DNA from: Idiomarina piscisalsi | GTDB taxonomy: Bacteria; Pseudomonadota; Gammaproteobacteria; Enterobacterales; Alteromonadaceae | Direction of reading: 5' to 3' | Assembly: GCF_003987095.1 (NCBI RefSeq) | Contig: NZ_PIQA01000006.1 | Coordinates: forward strand, 1 to 64,000 | DNA: 64,000 nucleotides | Shown: positions 28,625-36,915 of the stretch, in pieces | Layout of the letters: each line of letters opens with the position of its first letter | Numbering within the stretch: the stretch's first letter is position 1 | Made by a program: the position numbers and the translations under genes | The notes under the pieces: model-generated | Told to the model about the DNA's origin: nothing | Databases searched by the model: none | What the model saw: only the letters and a program-made list of their open reading frames with translations

Positions 28625-28657
28625 TCCCACCGAGTTGTTAGCTACTAAAGCAGTGGT

Positions 28658-29941
28658 TTACTTCAGTTGAGTAAAGGCCTTTTCCGCAGCCTGCAAGGTC
28701 TTCTCAATGTCATCTTCAGTGTGTGCAGCTGACATGAAGCCGCCCTCAAATGCAGATGGCGCAAGGTACACACCTTCATTCAGCATTGCGTGATAAAACG
28801 CTTTGAAATGCTCCATATTGCATTGAGTTGCTTGCGCATAAGACGTAACTTCCGGATCTTCAGTAAAGAAGAAACCAAACATAGAGCCTGCACGGTTGGT
28901 TGTCATTGGCACGCCAGCTCTGTTGGCTCGCTCTTGAAGTCCATCGACTAAGGCATCTACGCGTTGGTAGAGTTGGTCATAAAGCCCCGGAGTCGACAGT
29001 TGCTGCAACGCAGCTAAGCCCGCTGACATGGCGACTGGGTTACCTGACAAAGTGCCGGCCTGATACACTGGACCAACTGGCGCAATGTAGTCCATGACTT
29101 CTTTCTTACCGCCAAATGCACCAACCGGCATACCGCCACCAATTACTTTTCCTAAGGTGGTTAAGTCGGGAGTAATGCCATAGCGCTCCTGGGCACCACC
29201 CGGAGCAACGCGGAAGCCGGTCATGACTTCGTCAAAAATAAGTACTGAACCGTACTCGTCACAAACGTCACGCAGGCCTTCTAAAAAGCCGGGAACAGGC
29301 GGGATACAGTTCATATTGCCGGCAACCGGCTCAACGATAATACAAGCAATATCGTCGCCGAACTCTTTAAATGCCTCTTTAACTGAATCGATGTCGTTGT
29401 AGTTAACAGTTAGCGTGTGCTTGGCTAAGTCTTCCGGAATGCCCGGAGAGTTTGGAACTCCTAAGGTCAATGCGCCAGAGCCTGCTTTCACCAACAAGGA
29501 GTCAGCGTGGCCATGGTAGTTACCTTCAAACTTCAGAATTTTGTCACGACCGGTATAACCACGCGCCAAGCGAATAGCTGTCATGGTTGCTTCGGTACCG
29601 GAATTCACCATACGAACCTTTTCAATCGACGGTACAATTTTACGAATGGTTTCCGCCATAGTGATTTCAATTTCGGTTGGCGTACCGAAGCTTAAGCCCC
29701 TTTTGGCCGCTGCTAATGTTGCCTCTAAGACGGCGGGGTGGTTGTGGCCAAGAATCATAGGTCCCCACGAACCGACATAGTCAATGTAACGTTTGCCGTC
29801 GGCATCGAACATATAAGCGCCTTCTGCGCTTTCAAAAAATATGGGTGTGCCGCCAACACCACTAAAGCCACGAACGGGTGAGTTCACGCCACCGGGAATA
29901 CTAATTTGTGCTTGCTTGAATAAATCTTCTGAACGACTCAT
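28658..29941 (-). CDS. hemL: Glutamate-1-semialdehyde 2,1-aminomutase
   Basis: A PLP enzyme that makes 5-aminolevulinate from glutamate-1-semialdehyde in tetrapyrrole synthesis. The 427-residue protein has [17 protein letters not shown], the cofactor Asp in [12 protein letters not shown] and the PLP Lys in [17 protein letters not shown]. It lies 15 bases after pyrB, and hemJ is two genes upstream, so two haem steps share the cluster. Confidence 0.96.
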   Translation of the reverse strand: MSRSEDLFKQAQISIPGGVNSPVRGFSGVGGTPIFFESAEGAYMFDADGKRYIDYVGSWGPMILGHNHPAVLEATLAAAKRGLSFGTPTEIEITMAETIRKIVPSIEKVRMVNSGTEATMTAIRLARGYTGRDKILKFEGNYHGHADSLLVKAGSGALTLGVPNSPGIPEDLAKHTLTVNYNDIDSVKEAFKEFGDDIACIIVEPVAGNMNCIPPVPGFLEGLRDVCDEYGSVLIFDEVMTGFRVAPGGAQERYGITPDLTTLGKVIGGGMPVGAFGGKKEVMDYIAPVGPVYQAGTLSGNPVAMSAGLAALQQLSTPGLYDQLYQRVDALVDGLQERANRAGVPMTTNRAGSMFGFFFTEDPEVTSYAQATQCNMEHFKAFYHAMLNEGVYLAPSAFEGGFMSAAHTEDDIEKTLQAAEKAFTQLK

Positions 29942-29956
29942 GTCGCAGTTACCTCT

Positions 29957-30970
29957 TTATTGTTGGCTTTTTTCGCTGTACCAGATGACGTCACATTCGT
30001 GTTTGTCGACCTGGTCAACGACGCCGAGTGTCAGTGCAAATAGCGCCATCCGAATAAGCACTCCGTTATCAGCCTGCCTGAAAATTGCCAGGTTTGGGTT
30101 CTGGTTAAGATCGTTATCGAGCTCATTCGCTTCTGCTCGGGAATCCCTCGGTAACGGATGCATAATGACGGTATTGGGTTTGTAGTGCTTGGTATAAATT
30201 TCCTGATTTAAACGAAATTTACCGCGATATTGATCAGCGTCTTCGGGACTTGCGAAGCGCTCTTGCTGGATACGGGTTTGATACACAATGTCAGCATCGA
30301 CAATGCCGTCGACCTTTTCCGTGACAGTGACCTGATGACCCGCGTTCTCCAGAGTGGCTAAGACGGACTCGGGCATCGACAATTCACGTGGAGAAATCAG
30401 CGTAAACTTAATGTTTTTATACATGGACAAGAGTGTCGACAGCGAGTGCACCGTACGTCCGTACTTTAAGTCACCAATCATGCAGATGTGCATGTTATCG
30501 ATGCTCTGCTGATGGTAAGCCAGCTCTTTCTCAATGGTATACAGGTCGAGAAGTGCCTGAGTCGGATGCTCGTTGGCGCCATCACCACCATTAATCACCG
30601 GTACCCGGCTGCCACTGGCAAACTCTTTCACCGAGCCGGACTTAGGGTGGCGCATAGCGATAACATCGCTGTAGCTGCTAAGTACGCGGGCGGTGTCGTA
30701 GAGAGACTCGCCTTTGGCAATCGCTGAGCTTTCCATGCCTGTGGTTTCGCGAACTTCGCCACCTAGCAGGTTAAACGCAGTGCCGAAACTGACTCGGGTA
30801 CGAGTCGAAGGTTCAAAAAACAGATTGCCGAGAATGGCGCCATCTAATACCCGGGTGCGTTTTTTACGACGGGCATAGGGCTGCATTTTATCAGCAACGG
30901 AAAAGATATAGTCGATACTGTCTCGGTCGAATTGGTTGACTGAGAGAATGTTGGAACCGGTGAAATTCAT
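29957..30970 (-). CDS. pyrB: Aspartate carbamoyltransferase catalytic chain
   Basis: Catalyses carbamoylation of aspartate, the first committed pyrimidine step. It has 337 residues from the ATG at 30970; a TTG immediately upstream is possible. The carbamoyl-phosphate site FFEPSTRTRVSFGTA, the loop AKGESLYDTARVL and the later HPLPRDSRA are present. No pyrI regulatory-chain gene follows; hemL does. The protein is somewhat longer than E. coli PyrB (311 residues) and probably belongs to the longer proteobacterial type. Its own promoter appears to lie just upstream. Confidence 0.93.
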   Translation of the reverse strand: MNFTGSNILSVNQFDRDSIDYIFSVADKMQPYARRKKRTRVLDGAILGNLFFEPSTRTRVSFGTAFNLLGGEVRETTGMESSAIAKGESLYDTARVLSSYSDVIAMRHPKSGSVKEFASGSRVPVINGGDGANEHPTQALLDLYTIEKELAYHQQSIDNMHICMIGDLKYGRTVHSLSTLLSMYKNIKFTLISPRELSMPESVLATLENAGHQVTVTEKVDGIVDADIVYQTRIQQERFASPEDADQYRGKFRLNQEIYTKHYKPNTVIMHPLPRDSRAEANELDNDLNQNPNLAIFRQADNGVLIRMALFALTLGVVDQVDKHECDVIWYSEKSQQ

Positions 30971-31010
30971 CAATAGGTGCGCCTCTGCCGCAGAATGTCA
31001 CTGGACGCAC

Positions 31011-31019
31011 ACTATAGCA
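31011..31019 (-). promoter_or_regulatory. Candidate extended -10 promoter for pyrB
   Basis: The minus strand reads TGCTATAGT, an extended -10 (TG-n-TATAGT), about 40 bases before the pyrB start and after the hemJ stop. The -35 match is poor, as is common for extended -10 promoters. Confidence 0.45.
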
Positions 31020-31040
31020 AAGTCAGTACAATTTTAGAAT

Positions 31041-31472
31041 CTAATACGGTTTCACCACGGCTAAAATAATAATCGCAAACAGTGCCAGTACCGGCAGCTC
31101 GTTAAAGACTCGATAGAAGCGGTGACTTTTCGTGTTTCTACCGTTTTTGAAGTCTTTCAGAAGCTTGAAGCAGTAGCCGTGGTAAGCGTATAAGAGTGTC
31201 ACTAAAACTAGCTTGGCGTGTAGCCAGCCACTGGCGGCAAACCAAGCTGAACCGTAGGCAAAAATAAGTACCAGGCCAAAAACTAAGGTCAGAATGGCAA
31301 AAGGTGTTACAAAAAAAAGTAAGCGCCTTTCCATGACACAGAACTGGTCATGCACGGCTGGTTTGGCGTTCATGGCGTGATATACAAACAGCCGGGGTAA
31401 GTAAAAAATACCTGCGAACCAGGCGACCATAAAGGCAATATGAAGTGCTTTAACCCATAAAATCCACGTCAT
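31041..31472 (-). CDS. hemJ: Protoporphyrinogen IX oxidase HemJ family
   Basis: A 143-residue membrane protein with four membrane segments (about 4-24, 53-75, 83-103, 122-142). Conserved are His11 in KALHIAF, the RLFVYHA segment, and LHAKLVLVTLLYAYH. HemJ oxidises protoporphyrinogen IX to protoporphyrin IX in bacteria lacking HemG and HemY. Its ATG overlaps the stop of the CLC antiporter gene (ATGA), and hemL lies two genes on. Confidence 0.88.
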   Translation of the reverse strand: MTWILWVKALHIAFMVAWFAGIFYLPRLFVYHAMNAKPAVHDQFCVMERRLLFFVTPFAILTLVFGLVLIFAYGSAWFAASGWLHAKLVLVTLLYAYHGYCFKLLKDFKNGRNTKSHRFYRVFNELPVLALFAIIILAVVKPY

Positions 31473-33157
31473 GCTAACTCTCTTTGTAATGCTTTACGGA
31501 CAGTTTCCCAAGTGACTATGCCACATGGGTGTTCACCGTTTGATTCATAAATATACACCGCACCACGGCGTTGTTGTCCAATTTCGTCGTAGACTTCGGC
31601 CAGTGTTGATGTAATACGCAAACCCTTAATGGGTGTATAGCTCAAACTTGGACTGTCACCGGCTGTAATGTCATAAGAGACAAGACGGTACAGCGGTTGG
31701 TTGTCTTCGTCGACTGACATGACAATAACGGTTTTGGCCTGAGCGGACTCGAGCGAGTCGACCAACTCATTCTGAGTGGGCTCAAGCAATAGCTTAAAGT
31801 CTGTTTCCATGGCATTTTCAACGCCGGTTTTTTGCAGCGCCACATGCACAGGTGCCAGCTGGTAGGGAAGATCTTGTAACTCTAACTGAGCGATAAAAAT
31901 CGACTTTGACTTAAACAGCTGGCTGGATATCAGGTAGGCAGGAACAATAACCAGCATTGCCGGAATAATAATTTCAACACTGCGTGACAACTCAACGATA
32001 GCCAGCAGTGCTGCCATAGGTGCGTGGATACAGGCCGCCAGAATACCGGCCATCCCCAATAGAATAAAGCTGTCAAAAGATAGAGCTTGCTGAATACCCA
32101 GTACGTCAACAGCACCGACAAAGACCGCGGCGATAATGGCACCAATACCGAACACCGCACCAATTAACCCGCCGGGAATACCCATTCCAAGAGCAATGGC
32201 GGCTGCAAAGAGCTTTGCCAGTAATAATGTTGTCAGTAACGACATTTCGCCTTGGTGATTCAGTACCTGTTCAATAGCGGTTAGCCCGGGACCTAAACTG
32301 GTTGGAATAATAACTGCCAGAGAAGCGGTGATAATGCCTGCGAACAGTAGCCGGGTCAGTAAGGACATGTCTTTCACGGTGTCCATGACATCCAGCATTA
32401 GTTTCTTGAAGATAACGCCGACGACGCCTAACACGACGCCGAGAATCACCACCCAAGGCAACTGAGTGGTTGGAATGTCTTGTGCCGATAACATGGCCAG
32501 CTCTGATGCAACGCCGAAAATCTCTTCGGTGATTAAAGACCCGGCGACGGCTGACAGCATGACTGGAATAAAGACGTGGACTTTGTATTCCCGCAGTACC
32601 ACTTCCATAACCAATACCATAGCGGCAAGTGGGGTATTAAAAGAAGCCGCAATAGCCGCTGCAATACCGCAGGCGGCAAGCGTGCGTAAGGCGTTTTTAG
32701 GGGCATCGACATGGAAGCCGAGCCAAGTCGATGCGGCTGCTCCTAAATGAACCGCGGGACCTTCGCGGCCGACACTGTACCCGGCGATCAGGGCAATAAT
32801 TCCACCAAAAAACTGGTTAACGGTGCTGCGCCAAGGAAGCATGCCGTAATGCTGTTTCATACGATGGATGACATAGGGAATGCCCATACGCACGTAGCGC
32901 GAACCCGATAAACGAAAAATACCGTAAATAAGTAACGCGGCGGCAATGGGTATGATAAAACGGAGCGTTGTTGGCAAGGGTTCCTGCCAGTAAGTGTCGT
33001 TACCAATGAGATGAGCGCCGTACTCAATGGCAAAACGGAAACCGGCAATCATTAATGCGGCGAGCACGCCCCCGGCTAACCCCAACAAACAGATAGCAAT
33101 TGTTGTCGTTGGCATGGCCAATTGTTTGCGTAACTGTTGTCGTAATAAAGGCGCCAT
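31469..33157 (-). CDS. CLC-family anion channel or antiporter with C-terminal CBS domains
   Basis: A 562-residue protein with the CLC membrane core (about residues 15-425) followed by a cytoplasmic tail resembling a CBS pair (about 430-562). The gating glutamate is present in GREGPAVHLG (Glu132). The first selectivity segment, GSGIPE in E. coli ClcA, reads RMGIPY here, with Met91 at the position of the chloride-coordinating Ser. The third segment is GMGIPGGLIGAVFGIG. Met at this position is known in fluoride-type CLC antiporters, but those usually lack CBS domains and no fluoride riboswitch is apparent upstream. The position next to erpA and hemL matches E. coli clcA, but I leave the symbol blank because ion preference is uncertain. 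Confidence 0.85.
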   Translation of the reverse strand: MAPLLRQQLRKQLAMPTTTIAICLLGLAGGVLAALMIAGFRFAIEYGAHLIGNDTYWQEPLPTTLRFIIPIAAALLIYGIFRLSGSRYVRMGIPYVIHRMKQHYGMLPWRSTVNQFFGGIIALIAGYSVGREGPAVHLGAAASTWLGFHVDAPKNALRTLAACGIAAAIAASFNTPLAAMVLVMEVVLREYKVHVFIPVMLSAVAGSLITEEIFGVASELAMLSAQDIPTTQLPWVVILGVVLGVVGVIFKKLMLDVMDTVKDMSLLTRLLFAGIITASLAVIIPTSLGPGLTAIEQVLNHQGEMSLLTTLLLAKLFAAAIALGMGIPGGLIGAVFGIGAIIAAVFVGAVDVLGIQQALSFDSFILLGMAGILAACIHAPMAALLAIVELSRSVEIIIPAMLVIVPAYLISSQLFKSKSIFIAQLELQDLPYQLAPVHVALQKTGVENAMETDFKLLLEPTQNELVDSLESAQAKTVIVMSVDEDNQPLYRLVSYDITAGDSPSLSYTPIKGLRITSTLAEVYDEIGQQRRGAVYIYESNGEHPCGIVTWETVRKALQRELA

Positions 33158-33251
33158 TTAGTGTTGTTCCTTAAACGAAACCCGGGCTCGAGGCTTGCAT
33201 ATTTATCAATAACATATCAGCATAAGCGGCTAATGGAAATGAGCGAGCATT

Positions 33252-33998
33252 ATGAAGCGGTACTTTAATCTCAAATATTGGCAAAAGCGTATCGGCAGGC
33301 TGCCAACTTTTTTGGCGGTGGTGGGTTTAGTCGTACTTTTTGCCTATTTAGCTTACCTTGCCGGCGTTTGGCATGCGAACTCGTTGAAAGAAACGGTCAG
33401 AGAGCAGTCCAATCAACTGGACGATATGTATAAACGTCTGGAGCAGATGGAATATCAGCGCCACGTAATGCAAGTGGAACTGGATATTGAGCGCTCATCG
33501 AATCAAAGCTTGCAGGACGAGTTAACGGCACTACAAAATGACAACTATGCCTTGCGCCGGGATCTCGCGTTTTACCAGAAAATAATGGCACCCGAGTTAC
33601 AGCAAGGTGGGGTAACTATCGACTCCATTACGGTGACACCGAACCAGGCCGAAAAACACTTCCATTTCTCGTTGGCGGTTCTCCAGATTGAGCAACGTCG
33701 GCGTTTCGTGGAAGGGCGGGTCGCTATTGATTTAGTGGGGCGAGTTAACGGCGAAAAGCGCCGCTTTGACCTGATGAAGTTAGCCAACATTGGTGCCGAT
33801 GAACGTAACTTCACCATGCGTTATTTCTCAGTATACGAAGGTGATTTTTTCATGCCTGAAGGGCTTGTACCTGAGCGTATTGATGTGTCGGTTACATTAA
33901 CCGACGGAGGACGTGGCACGTTAAATCGTTCGTTCTTTTGGAAAGACATTCGAAAAGGTCAGCCGGCAACGAATGTCAGGACTGACGGCGATACTTGA
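33252..33998 (+). CDS. Membrane-anchored coiled-coil protein (DUF6776-like)
   Basis: The 248-residue protein has a short basic N-terminus, one membrane segment (about 18-41), a coiled coil (about 48-112, rich in Gln, Glu and Leu) and a beta-rich domain in the remaining 130 residues. It resembles a gammaproteobacterial family of unknown function often found next to erpA. Topology suggests a periplasmic coiled coil and C-terminal domain. erpA begins 55 bases downstream. Confidence 0.72.
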   Translation: MKRYFNLKYWQKRIGRLPTFLAVVGLVVLFAYLAYLAGVWHANSLKETVREQSNQLDDMYKRLEQMEYQRHVMQVELDIERSSNQSLQDELTALQNDNYALRRDLAFYQKIMAPELQQGGVTIDSITVTPNQAEKHFHFSLAVLQIEQRRRFVEGRVAIDLVGRVNGEKRRFDLMKLANIGADERNFTMRYFSVYEGDFFMPEGLVPERIDVSVTLTDGGRGTLNRSFFWKDIRKGQPATNVRTDGDT

Positions 33999-34053
33999 CC
34001 AAAATAGTCAGGTAAGAGAAAATGCCCACAGAGTTCAACGAGGGTGAAACACT

Positions 34054-34404
34054 ATGAGCAGTTCTGCGGAAACAGCGGTACCTATTGAGTTTACCGAACA
34101 AGCCGCAAAAAAAGTGAGCCAACTCATTGCGGAAGAAGAAAATCCGAACTTGAAGCTGCGCGTCTATGTGACGGGCGGCGGTTGTTCAGGTTTTCAATAC
34201 GGCTTTACCTTTGATGAAACCCCCAACCCGGGCGATATGCAGGTCGAAAAAGAAGGTGTGACTTTATTGGTTGATCCAATGAGCCTCCAGTATCTTATGG
34301 GTGGCATTGTTAGCTATGAAGAAGGCTTGCAAGGTTCGCGCTTTTTCGTTGACAACCCGAATGCCACCACCACTTGTGGGTGTGGTTCAAGTTTCTCTAT
34401 CTAG
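34054..34404 (+). CDS. erpA: Iron-sulfur cluster insertion protein ErpA
   Basis: An A-type carrier of 116 residues that delivers iron-sulfur clusters to apoproteins, notably those of isoprenoid synthesis. The three cluster-binding Cys are visible: one in [12 protein letters not shown] and the CGCGSSF pair near the end. The motif [14 protein letters not shown] is characteristic of ErpA. A terminator-like hairpin lies between its stop and pepQ. Confidence 0.95.
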   Translation: MSSSAETAVPIEFTEQAAKKVSQLIAEEENPNLKLRVYVTGGGCSGFQYGFTFDETPNPGDMQVEKEGVTLLVDPMSLQYLMGGIVSYEEGLQGSRFFVDNPNATTTCGCGSSFSI

Positions 34405-34427
34405 TCTTTACAGGGAGTCTGCTTCAG

Positions 34428-34456
34428 CTGAAAACCGGCCTTATTTGCGCTAAAAT
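34428..34456 (+). promoter_or_regulatory. Candidate promoter of pepQ
   Basis: CTGAAA (34428-34433) and TAAAAT (34451-34456) are spaced by 17 bases. A start about seven bases after the -10 would fall inside the left arm of the following hairpin. Confidence 0.45.
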
Positions 34457-34457
34457 G

Positions 34458-34485
34458 ACCTCACCATTTGTTGTGAGGTTTTTTT
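34458..34485 (+). terminator. Terminator-like hairpin containing the pepQ ribosome site
   Basis: ACCTCAC (34458-34464) pairs with GTGAGGT (34473-34479) across an 8-base loop, followed by seven T that run directly into the pepQ ATG. The GAGG in the right arm is also the only Shine-Dalgarno candidate for pepQ, seven bases from the ATG. The element can act as the erpA terminator and as the pepQ ribosome site. Confidence 0.7.
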
Positions 34486-35805
34486 ATGAGTGCATACGCT
34501 GAACATATCAAAACGGTTTGTGAGCGCTTTGATAAAGCACTAGCAGATACCGGTTTTGAATCGACCCTGATTTACTCAGGTCAGCCACGAGTCGATTTTC
34601 TTGACGACAACGCGCCGCCTTATCGCGTCAACCCGCTGTTTAAATACTGGGTACCTGTTACTGAAAGCCCCAAAAGTGCGATCTTTTATCGCAAAGGCAG
34701 TCAACGTCCTACCGTTTATCTATTCCAGGCCAGAGACTTCTGGCACGCTCCGGTCAATGTACCCGAAGAAGAGTGGCAGCAGTATGTTGATTTAAAAATT
34801 ATTGATGACCTCAGTATTATGAGTGACGATATCGGCAGCGAGCTGGCGGAAACAGCGTTTATCGGTGAAGATTTCGCAGAGCCGGTTCATAGCTGGAACG
34901 TAAAAGCGCGTAATCCACAAAACCTGATTGATCATCTGCACTTCCACCGAGCCATTAAAACCGAGTGGGAACTGGAGAACTTGCGTGAAGCCAATAAGCT
35001 GGCAGCAAAAGCGCATGTCGCCGCAAAAGAAGCTTTCTACGCTGAAAAAAGTGAGCTGGAAATTCATCACGCCTATTTAGCCGCTATTAACTTTCGTGAG
35101 TCACAGGTGCCGTATAACAGCATTGTCGCTCTGAATAGTCATTCTGCAATTTTACATTACGATGTCTACGATACTGAGCCGCCGAAGCAATTTCGTTCGT
35201 TCTTAATTGATGCGGGTGCACGTTATCGCGGTTACTGTGCCGATATCACGCGCTCATACGCTTACGAAGAAGGCTTTTATGCGGACTTAGTTAAGGCGAT
35301 GGATAACGCTCAAAGAGATTTACTGAGTGAAATTAAGCCCGGTGTTAACTATTACGATTTACACGTCTCGATGCACTTGAAAGTGGCTCAGATTCTGAGT
35401 GACTTTGGCTTTATCAGTGGCGATGCACAAAGTATTTACGACAAAGGTTACACCAGTGCCTTTATGCCTCACGGCCTGGGTCACTTTATTGGCTTGCAGG
35501 TTCACGACGTCGGGGGCTTCCTGAAGTCTGATGATGGCAGCAGTTACGAGCGTAGTGAGCGTCATCCGTTCTTGCGTTTGCTACGTGATGTTGAAGAAGG
35601 TCAGGTGTTTACCATTGAGCCAGGTCTCTATGTTGTTGACCAGTTGCTCGAAGAACACAAAGACAGCGACGACATTAACTGGGATAAGGTTGACGAGTTA
35701 CGACCTTATGGCGGTGTTCGTATTGAAGACAGCATTGTTGTCGGTAAAGACGGAAACAACGAGAACCTGACTCGTGACGCTTTTAAAGCGCTGGGCGCAG
35801 AGTAA
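34486..35805 (+). CDS. pepQ: Xaa-Pro dipeptidase
   Basis: Cleaves dipeptides with C-terminal proline in the cytoplasm; the family can also hydrolyse some organophosphates. The 439-residue M24 metalloprotease has the dinuclear-metal ligands in LIDAGARYRGYCADITRS (two Asp), HGLGHFIGLQVHD (His), FTIEPGLY (Glu) and VRIEDSI (Glu). Length and N-terminal domain fit PepQ (443 residues in E. coli). It ends three bases before the convergent anmK stop. Confidence 0.94.
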   Translation: MSAYAEHIKTVCERFDKALADTGFESTLIYSGQPRVDFLDDNAPPYRVNPLFKYWVPVTESPKSAIFYRKGSQRPTVYLFQARDFWHAPVNVPEEEWQQYVDLKIIDDLSIMSDDIGSELAETAFIGEDFAEPVHSWNVKARNPQNLIDHLHFHRAIKTEWELENLREANKLAAKAHVAAKEAFYAEKSELEIHHAYLAAINFRESQVPYNSIVALNSHSAILHYDVYDTEPPKQFRSFLIDAGARYRGYCADITRSYAYEEGFYADLVKAMDNAQRDLLSEIKPGVNYYDLHVSMHLKVAQILSDFGFISGDAQSIYDKGYTSAFMPHGLGHFIGLQVHDVGGFLKSDDGSSYERSERHPFLRLLRDVEEGQVFTIEPGLYVVDQLLEEHKDSDDINWDKVDELRPYGGVRIEDSIVVGKDGNNENLTRDAFKALGAE

Positions 35806-35808
35806 AGT

Positions 35809-36915
35809 TTAAGAAAATAGCGTTTTAGAACCAAGTACAACCGGGGCCACCGCACCTGTGACAGCAGGGTGGTTCCCCGGTTTTTTATGCTCATAGCACC
35901 AACCTAACCACGCAAATGCCATCGCCTCAACCCATTGAGGGTCAACTCCAAGCTCTTGCGTCGTTCCACATATCGTTGAACCGAGGCGCTGGGTGATTTC
36001 TGTTATGAGCAGCTCATTGTTGATACCGCCGCCGCAAAAGTAAACCTGCTCAGGCTTCGTGGGTAAACCATTAATTTCGTTACTTAGCGTTTCGGCAGTA
36101 AGTGCGAGCAAGGTTCTTTGAACATCTTCAGCTGTGTAGCTCGCTTTGAGAAGCGGCTTTAAATACGTGAGGTTAAACTCTTCACGGCCAGTACTCTTTG
36201 GCGCTTTGCGGGAAAAGAATGTATGTTGTAGTAACACATTTAACAGCTCTTCTATAACCTTGCCCTGACTCGCTAAGTGGCCATTCTCATCGTAGCTTTT
36301 GTTAGCATTGCAGTGTTGTATCCACTGGTCCATCAAGGTATTGGCGGGGCCTGTATCAAAGCCGAGCAGCTGTTGCTGAGGGCCTAACCAAGTGATGTTG
36401 GCAATGCCACCTAAGTTAACAATAGCGACGCTTTTCTCCCGTTGCGCGAAAATGTGCCTGTGAAACGCCGGGACTAATGGCGCGCCTTGACCGCCAGCTG
36501 CGACGTCTTTGCGGCGAAAGTCATGTATGACGTCTATTTGGGTGTTAAATGCCAGCCTGGAAGGATCACCTAACTGCAGCGTGTAAGGCGAACGATGACC
36601 GGGTTTGTGACGAACGGTTTGACCATGACTGGCTATGGCGGTGACATTCTCAGCCAGCACTTGAGCTTTACTCAATAACTCCTTTACGACAGCAGCAGAG
36701 TGCTCAGAAAAAAGTACATCCAGCTCAGCGAACTCATCGGCACACCATTGGTCATTCACGCTTAGCTGTAAGAGCCGATTACGCAGTTTAATTGGAATAG
36801 GGGAGCTAAGGGATGCATTTAGAGCTGGCTTTCCGTCAGCGTCTATCTGAACCAGCACAGCGTCAATGGCGTCCATGCTGGTTCCTGACATTAAGCCAAC
36901 ATAAAGCTCGGACAT
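35809..36915 (-). CDS. anmK: Anhydro-N-acetylmuramic acid kinase
   Basis: Opens and phosphorylates 1,6-anhydro-MurNAc from cell-wall turnover, forming MurNAc 6-phosphate. The 368-residue protein opens with the signature GLMSGTSMDAIDAVL and carries ASHGQTVRHKP, VNLGGIANITWL and the nucleotide-site motif YFCGGGINN. It overlaps the upstream M23 endopeptidase gene by one base (TAATG), joining a wall hydrolase and a recycling enzyme in one transcript. Confidence 0.95.
   Translation of the reverse strand: MSELYVGLMSGTSMDAIDAVLVQIDADGKPALNASLSSPIPIKLRNRLLQLSVNDQWCADEFAELDVLFSEHSAAVVKELLSKAQVLAENVTAIASHGQTVRHKPGHRSPYTLQLGDPSRLAFNTQIDVIHDFRRKDVAAGGQGAPLVPAFHRHIFAQREKSVAIVNLGGIANITWLGPQQQLLGFDTGPANTLMDQWIQHCNANKSYDENGHLASQGKVIEELLNVLLQHTFFSRKAPKSTGREEFNLTYLKPLLKASYTAEDVQRTLLALTAETLSNEINGLPTKPEQVYFCGGGINNELLITEITQRLGSTICGTTQELGVDPQWVEAMAFAWLGWCYEHKKPGNHPAVTGAVAPVVLGSKTLFS

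Noticed and set aside
28599-28631. Inverted repeat GGTGGGAC/GTCCCACC at the end of mrcB as a terminator
   Set aside because: Perfect 8-bp arms but a 17-base loop and no T run on either strand; may be chance or a weak Rho-independent element.
33158-33251. Fluoride riboswitch upstream of the CLC gene
   Set aside because: Looked for because of Met91; no crcB-motif-like core sequence is visible in the 94-base gap.
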